From NCBI GenBank assembly GCA_902803675.1, contig CADCQZ010000416.1:1-10106 (forward strand): a stretch of 10,106 bases of DNA. Reading direction: 5' to 3'. Below the pieces are notes generated by a model. It saw nothing but the letters and a program-made list of their open reading frames with translations. It was not told the DNA's origin and did not search any database. A program made the translations under genes and the position numbers. Numbering within the stretch: the first letter of the stretch is position 1; every line of letters starts with the position of its first letter. The stretch is from an uncultured Eubacteriales bacterium (GTDB lineage Bacteria > Bacillota_A > Clostridia > Christensenellales > Aristaeellaceae). Shown in pieces: positions 6,219 through 10,106 of this stretch.

Positions 6219-6776
6219 ATGAGGGATATCTCGCTGCACCTGATGGATATCATCCAGAACAGCATCCGCGCCGGCGCTTCGAGGGTGGATACTCTCGTGT
6301 CCCTGGGGCAGGACGGCCGTCTCACCATCCGGATCACGGATGACGGCTGCGGGATGGACGAGGAGATGGTGCGCAAAGTCACCAACCCGTTCGTGACCAG
6401 CCGCACCACCCGGAAAGTCGGCCTGGGGATCCCGCTGCTGATGCAGAACGCCGCCCTGTCGGGCGGGTCGGTCACGGTATCTTCCAGGCCGGGGGAGGGA
6501 ACGACGGTCACCGCCGTCTTTGACACCTCCTCCATCGATTGTCTGCCCCTGGGCGATCTTGCCGAGACCTTCGGCGCGCTGGTGATGAGCAATCCCGACA
6601 CACCGGATTTCACTCTCCGCTGCGAATCCCCTTCGGGCGGGGAGATGGAGTTTTCCACCCTGGAGGTCAGGGAGGCCCTGGCGGGCGTGCCGCTGAATGA
6701 ACCGGACGTGGTGGCCTGGATCGTATCCGGCATCAAAGAAGAAATAACACCGCTGTTAGGAGGTATAACCGCATGA
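6219..6776 (+). CDS. Orphan GHKL (histidine-kinase-like) ATPase in the hydrogenase operon
   Basis: This 185-residue protein starts directly with an HATPase_c fold. The N box is LMDIIQNSIRAGAS (8-21, N14), the G1 box DDGCGM (41-46), the F box TNPFVTSRTTRK (55-66), the G2 box GLGIPLL (68-74) and the G3-like GEGTTV (92-97). These bind ATP-Mg in GHKL proteins. There is no dimerisation/phosphoacceptor domain, sensor region or membrane segment, so it is not a complete sensor kinase. Residues about 102-185 form a C-terminal region I do not recognise. It begins 3 nt after hydC with no good ribosome binding site, suggesting translational coupling, and overlaps the next gene by 4 nt. From memory, similar genes sit in other clostridial hydrogenase clusters, but I know no established function. 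Regulation by an anti-sigma-like mechanism, or assembly of the complex, are both guesses. Confidence 0.85.
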   Translation: MRDISLHLMDIIQNSIRAGASRVDTLVSLGQDGRLTIRITDDGCGMDEEMVRKVTNPFVTSRTTRKVGLGIPLLMQNAALSGGSVTVSSRPGEGTTVTAVFDTSSIDCLPLGDLAETFGALVMSNPDTPDFTLRCESPSGGEMEFSTLEVREALAGVPLNEPDVVAWIVSGIKEEITPLLGGITA

Positions 6777-7150
6777 AGTCCCTTGCAGAATTGGAACAGA
6801 TCCGAAAAGCGACTCTTGAAAAGATCAACCTGCGCAAAGAAGGCGCCTCGGGCGACGGCACCCGTGTGGTCGTCGGCATGGCCACCTGCGGCATCGCCGC
6901 CGGCGCCCGTCCCGTGATGCTCAGCTTCCTGGAGGAGATCAACAAGCGCAAGCTGCAGCATGTCACCGTTTCCCAGACCGGCTGCATCGGCATGTGCCGG
7001 CTGGAGCCCATGGTGGACGTGATCACTCCCGACAACAAAAAGGTCACCTATGTGCACGTCAAGCCGGACATGGTGCCCCGCATCGTGGCGGAGCATATCG
7101 TCAACGGCCGTCCTGTTGAGGAATATACCATCGGCGCTGCGGAAGCGTAA
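6773..7150 (+). CDS. Small thioredoxin-like (2Fe-2S) ferredoxin-domain protein of the hydrogenase operon
   Basis: This 125-residue protein has a helical, charged start (about 1-28) and a thioredoxin-like ferredoxin domain (about 30-120). The domain opens with VVVGMATCGIAAGARP (C39) and carries TGCIGMCRLEP (C71, C75), the same layout as the ferredoxin domains of HydC and the HydB N-terminus. Only three cysteines exist in the protein, so one of the usual four cluster ligands is missing. Either a non-cysteine ligand is used, or a cluster is bound in another way, or none is bound. Its ATG overlaps the ATPase stop (ATGA), with AGGAGG 9 nt upstream. It lies 25 nt before hydB. An accessory electron-transfer or assembly role is inferred from position. 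Confidence 0.85.
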   Translation: MKSLAELEQIRKATLEKINLRKEGASGDGTRVVVGMATCGIAAGARPVMLSFLEEINKRKLQHVTVSQTGCIGMCRLEPMVDVITPDNKKVTYVHVKPDMVPRIVAEHIVNGRPVEEYTIGAAEA

Positions 7151-7175
7151 TACGATTTTTTGAAGGAGAATCGCT

Positions 7176-8966
7176 ATGGAGATCTATCGTTCGCACGTAC
7201 TGGTCTGCGGCGGCACCGGCTGTACATCATCCGGATCGGCCCGGATCATCGAAACCTTTGAAAACGAGATCAAGGCCGCGGGGCTCGAGAAGGAAGTCAA
7301 AGTGGTCCGGACGGGCTGCTTCGGCCTGTGCGAGGCCGGCCCGGTGGTCATCGTTTATCCCGAGGGCACGTTCTACAGCCGGATGAAGGCTGAATACGTC
7401 CACGAGATCGTCCAGGAGCATCTGCTCAAGGGCCGCATCGTGGAGAGGCTCGTCCACACCGATAAGGAAAAGGGCGGGAAATCCCTGGAAGACATCGAGT
7501 TCTACAAGGACCAGACCCGTATCGCCCTGCGCAACTGCGGCGTCATCGACCCTGAGAACATCGACGAGTACATCGCCTTTGACGGTTACAAAGCCCTGGA
7601 GAAGGCGCTCACCAAGATGACCCGTGAAGAGGTCATCCAGGAGATCCTCGACTCCGGCCTGAGGGGCCGCGGCGGCGGCGGGTTCCCCACCGGCCTCAAG
7701 TGGAAGTTCGCTTACGGCGACGGCAGCACCGGTGTGCAGAAATACGTGGCCTGCAACGCTGACGAGGGCGACCCCGGCGCGTTCATGGACCGCTCCATCC
7801 TTGAGGGCGATCCCCACAGCATCGTCGAAGCCATGACCATCGCCGCCTACGCCATCGGCGCTTCCGAAGGCTATGTGTATGTCCGTGCCGAGTATCCCAT
7901 CGCGGTCAAGCGCCTTGAGACCGCTATCGCTCAGGCCAAGGAATACGGCCTGCTGGGCGAGAACATCTTCGAGACCGGCTTTAATTTCGACCTGCACATC
8001 CGTCTGGGCGCCGGCGCCTTCGTGTGCGGCGAGGAGACCGCGCTGATGACCTCCATCGAGGGCCATCGCGGCGAGCCCCGCCCCAGGCCTCCGTTCCCGG
8101 CGGTCAAGGGTCTTTTCGGCAAGCCCACGATGCTCAACAACGTGGAGACCTACGCCAACGTGCCCCAGATCATCCTGAAGGGCGCCAAGTGGTTCTCCTC
8201 CATCGGCACCGAGCGCTCCAAGGGCACCAAGGTGTTCGCCCTGGGCGGCAAGATCAACAACACCGGTCTGGTGGAGATCCCGATGGGCACGCCCCTGAGA
8301 AAGGTCATCTATGATATCGGCGGCGGCATCCCGAACGGCAAGGCCTTCAAGGCCGTGCAGACGGGCGGCCCTTCCGGCGGCTGCATCCCCGCGGAGCATA
8401 TCGACGTGCCCATCGAGTACGACTCCCTGATCGAGATCGGCTCCATGATGGGTTCCGGCGGTATGATCGTCATGGACGAGGACAACTGCATGGTGGACAT
8501 CGCCCGCTTCTTCCTGGACTTCACCGTGGATGAGAGCTGCGGCAAGTGCGCTCCCTGCCGTATCGGCACCCGGCGCATGCTGGAGATCCTGAACCGCATC
8601 GTGGAAGGCAAGGGCGAGGAAGGGGACATCGAACGCCTGGAGACCCTGGCGGAGACCATCAAGGCGACCGCTCTGTGCGGCCTGGGACAGACCGCGCCGA
8701 ACCCCGTCCTGTCCACTCTGAAGTACTTCAGGAGCGAGTACGAGGCCCATATCAGGGAAAAGCGCTGCCCGGCCCATCACTGCCAGGCCCTGCTGCAGTA
8801 CTTCATCACCGATCAGTGCCGCGGCTGCACCGCCTGTGCCCGTGCCTGCCCCGGCGGCGCGATCTCCGGTGTGGTCAAGGAGCGCCATGTCATCGACCAG
8901 TCCAAGTGCCTCAAGTGCGGCGCCTGCATCGAGAAGTGCCGTTTCGGCGCGATCATCAAGAAATAA
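7176..8966 (+). CDS. hydB: Electron-bifurcating hydrogenase subunit HydB, NuoF-like NADH-binding flavoprotein
   Basis: This 596-residue flavoprotein exchanges electrons with NAD(H) and, in bifurcating HydABC, is where the NADH and ferredoxin pathways meet. Domains in order: N-terminal [2Fe-2S] ferredoxin domain (C11, C16, C48, C52); NuoF FMN/NADH core with GRGGGGFPTGLKW (164-176), NADEGDPGAFMDR (194-206) and CGEETAL (284-290); SLBB-type region (about 350-440); NuoF [4Fe-4S] site ESCGKCAPCRIGT (C455, C458, C461) with C501; and a C-terminal bacterial ferredoxin domain with two C-x2-C-x2-C-x3-C sets (C548/551/554/558 and C578/581/584/588). A CPAHHC motif (531-536) between the NuoF core and the ferredoxin domain could bind a metal. 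The length and the added N- and C-terminal domains are typical of HydB rather than of complex I NuoF. AAGGAG lies 7 nt before the ATG; hydA follows after 21 nt. Confidence 0.95.
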   Translation: MEIYRSHVLVCGGTGCTSSGSARIIETFENEIKAAGLEKEVKVVRTGCFGLCEAGPVVIVYPEGTFYSRMKAEYVHEIVQEHLLKGRIVERLVHTDKEKGGKSLEDIEFYKDQTRIALRNCGVIDPENIDEYIAFDGYKALEKALTKMTREEVIQEILDSGLRGRGGGGFPTGLKWKFAYGDGSTGVQKYVACNADEGDPGAFMDRSILEGDPHSIVEAMTIAAYAIGASEGYVYVRAEYPIAVKRLETAIAQAKEYGLLGENIFETGFNFDLHIRLGAGAFVCGEETALMTSIEGHRGEPRPRPPFPAVKGLFGKPTMLNNVETYANVPQIILKGAKWFSSIGTERSKGTKVFALGGKINNTGLVEIPMGTPLRKVIYDIGGGIPNGKAFKAVQTGGPSGGCIPAEHIDVPIEYDSLIEIGSMMGSGGMIVMDEDNCMVDIARFFLDFTVDESCGKCAPCRIGTRRMLEILNRIVEGKGEEGDIERLETLAETIKATALCGLGQTAPNPVLSTLKYFRSEYEAHIREKRCPAHHCQALLQYFITDQCRGCTACARACPGGAISGVVKERHVIDQSKCLKCGACIEKCRFGAIIKK

Positions 8967-8987
8967 CGGAGTACGGAGGAGTTCAAT

Positions 8988-10106
8988 ATGGAAAAGCTTA
9001 TTTCCCTTTCCATCGACGGCGTTCAGGTGGAAGTGCCTGCCGGTACCACCGTGCTGGAAGCGGCTAAAAAAGCGGGGATCAATATCCCCACCCTGTGCTA
9101 TCTGAAGGATATCAACGCCATCGGCGCCTGCCGCATGTGCGTGGTGGACACGGGCGCCAGGGCGCTGCAGGCGGCCTGCGTGCTCCCGGTCTCCGAAGGC
9201 ATGAAGGTCAAGACCAACACGCCGGCGATCCGCAAATACCGCAAGGCGCTGCTGGAGCTGGTGCTGTCCACCCATGACAAGAAGTGTCTGAGCTGCGTGC
9301 GCTCCACCAACTGCGAGCTGCAGAAGCTCTGCCGCGAGCTGGGCGTCGAGGACGGCGATCATTACGCCGGCAAGCGCGTCGAGTACAGCGTGGACAACGT
9401 GTCTCCCTCCATCGTGCGGGACAACAACAAGTGCATCCTGTGCCGCCGCTGCGTCGCGGTGTGCTCTCAGGTGCAGGATGTGGGCGTCATCGGCGCCTTC
9501 AACCGCGGCTTCAATACCACCATCGGTTCTCCCTGGGATCTGAAGCTGAACGACATGGCCTGCATCAACTGCGGCCAGTGCATCATCAACTGCCCCGTGG
9601 GCGCCCTGTATGAGAAGGACGAGACCGAACTGGTCTGGTCCATGATCAAGGATCCGTCCAAGCACGTGGTCGTGCAGCCCGCTCCCGCCGTCCGCGCGGC
9701 TCTGGGTGAGGAATTCGGCCTGCCGATGGGCACTTCCGTGACCGGCAAGATGGTCACCGCTCTCAAGCGCATGGGCTTCGACCGGGTCTTCGATACCGAT
9801 TTCGCCGCGGACCTGACCATCATGGAGGAAGCCAACGAGCTGGTGGAGAGGATCACCGGCGGCGGTGTGCTGCCCATGATCACCTCCTGCTCTCCCGGCT
9901 GGATCAAGTTCTGCGAGACCTATCATCCGGACTTTATCCCCAACCTGTCTTCCTGCAAGTCGCCGCATGAGATGATGGGAGCCATCGTCAAGACCTACTA
10001 CGCGCAGAAGAAGGGTCTGGACCCCAAAGACATCGCCGTGGTCTCCGTCATGCCCTGCACCGCCAAGAAGTTCGAGGCCGACCGGCCTGAACTGAGCCAT
10101 GACAGC
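8988..10106 (+). CDS. hydA: [FeFe] hydrogenase catalytic subunit HydA (3' end missing)
   Basis: The frame is open for 373 codons from ATG 8988, with GGAGGA 7 nt upstream, to the window end. Domains in order: plant-type [2Fe-2S] (C37, C48, C51, C64); His-ligated [4Fe-4S] site H96, C100, C103, C109; two [4Fe-4S] sets (C149/152/155/159 and C192/195/198/202); then the H-cluster domain from about 226 (VVVQPAPAVRAALGEEFG). H-cluster motif L1 reads TSCSPGW (299-305) and L2 is MPCTAKKFE (355-363). L3, with the last two ligand cysteines, lies beyond the window. By family knowledge HydA reduces protons or oxidises H2, and the hydC-hydB neighbours mark the trimeric, probably electron-bifurcating form. 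Bifurcation is inferred from architecture, since NAD-linked non-bifurcating enzymes can look alike. L1 has Ser where the prototype enzymes have the second Cys. A further C-terminal [2Fe-2S] domain, present in some HydA proteins, cannot be judged. Confidence 0.95.
   Translation, partial: MEKLISLSIDGVQVEVPAGTTVLEAAKKAGINIPTLCYLKDINAIGACRMCVVDTGARALQAACVLPVSEGMKVKTNTPAIRKYRKALLELVLSTHDKKCLSCVRSTNCELQKLCRELGVEDGDHYAGKRVEYSVDNVSPSIVRDNNKCILCRRCVAVCSQVQDVGVIGAFNRGFNTTIGSPWDLKLNDMACINCGQCIINCPVGALYEKDETELVWSMIKDPSKHVVVQPAPAVRAALGEEFGLPMGTSVTGKMVTALKRMGFDRVFDTDFAADLTIMEEANELVERITGGGVLPMITSCSPGWIKFCETYHPDFIPNLSSCKSPHEMMGAIVKTYYAQKKGLDPKDIAVVSVMPCTAKKFEADRPELSHDS

Noticed and set aside
7227..10100. A 957-codon open frame on the minus strand opposite hydB and hydA
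   Set aside because: It runs antisense to two certain genes. Its product is a low-complexity mix of Gly, Ala, Asp, His and Leu, as expected from the complement of GC-rich codons, and it shows no domain motif.
1..10106. CRISPR array, tRNA, rRNA, insertion sequence or phage genes
   Set aside because: I saw no spaced direct repeats, no tRNA-like cloverleaf or rRNA sequence in the gaps, and no transposase or phage protein. Nearly all the DNA is used by recognised metabolic genes.

Overview
The window looks like a chromosomal segment of a GC-rich, strictly anaerobic Firmicute, probably an uncultured gut or rumen member of the Clostridia. The evidence is strong AGGAGG-type ribosome binding sites, a Firmicutes-style pot operon led by an XRE-cupin regulator, and a clostridial hydrogenase operon of the trimeric electron-bifurcating type. 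The genus cannot be fixed from the sequence.

Left half, minus strand (reading from about 5.55 kb down to 1): a tightly packed polyamine uptake operon. The order is XRE-cupin regulator, PotA ATPase, PotB and PotC permeases, and PotD binding protein, with gaps of 17 nt, a 4-nt overlap, 3 nt and 1 nt. After 61 nt containing a GC-rich hairpin comes the 5' part of a secreted protein with a peptidoglycan-binding domain, cut by the window edge. PotA is unusual: its C-terminal TOBE domain is split by an in-frame insertion of about 180 residues holding two similar Ig-like repeats.

Centre (5456-5747): a 292-bp divergent control region. It has a convincing minus-strand promoter (TTGACA, 17 nt, TTAAAT) with a palindrome in its spacer and a second palindrome just after the predicted transcription start. 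A plus-strand extended -10 promoter (TGC TATAAT) drives the other operon.

Right half, plus strand (5748 to the end): a hydrogenase operon in the order hydC-like [2Fe-2S] subunit, an orphan GHKL-type ATPase, a small thioredoxin-like ferredoxin protein, hydB (NuoF-like flavoprotein), and hydA ([FeFe] hydrogenase catalytic subunit, cut by the window end). By family knowledge HydABC couples NADH and reduced ferredoxin oxidation to H2 production, or the reverse. The role of the ATPase is not known to me.

The two operons share a control region but have no obvious metabolic link. The strongest candidate for something undescribed is the Ig-like insertion in PotA. Second-tier points are the two palindromes, the orphan ATPase, and the TSCSPGW motif of HydA.
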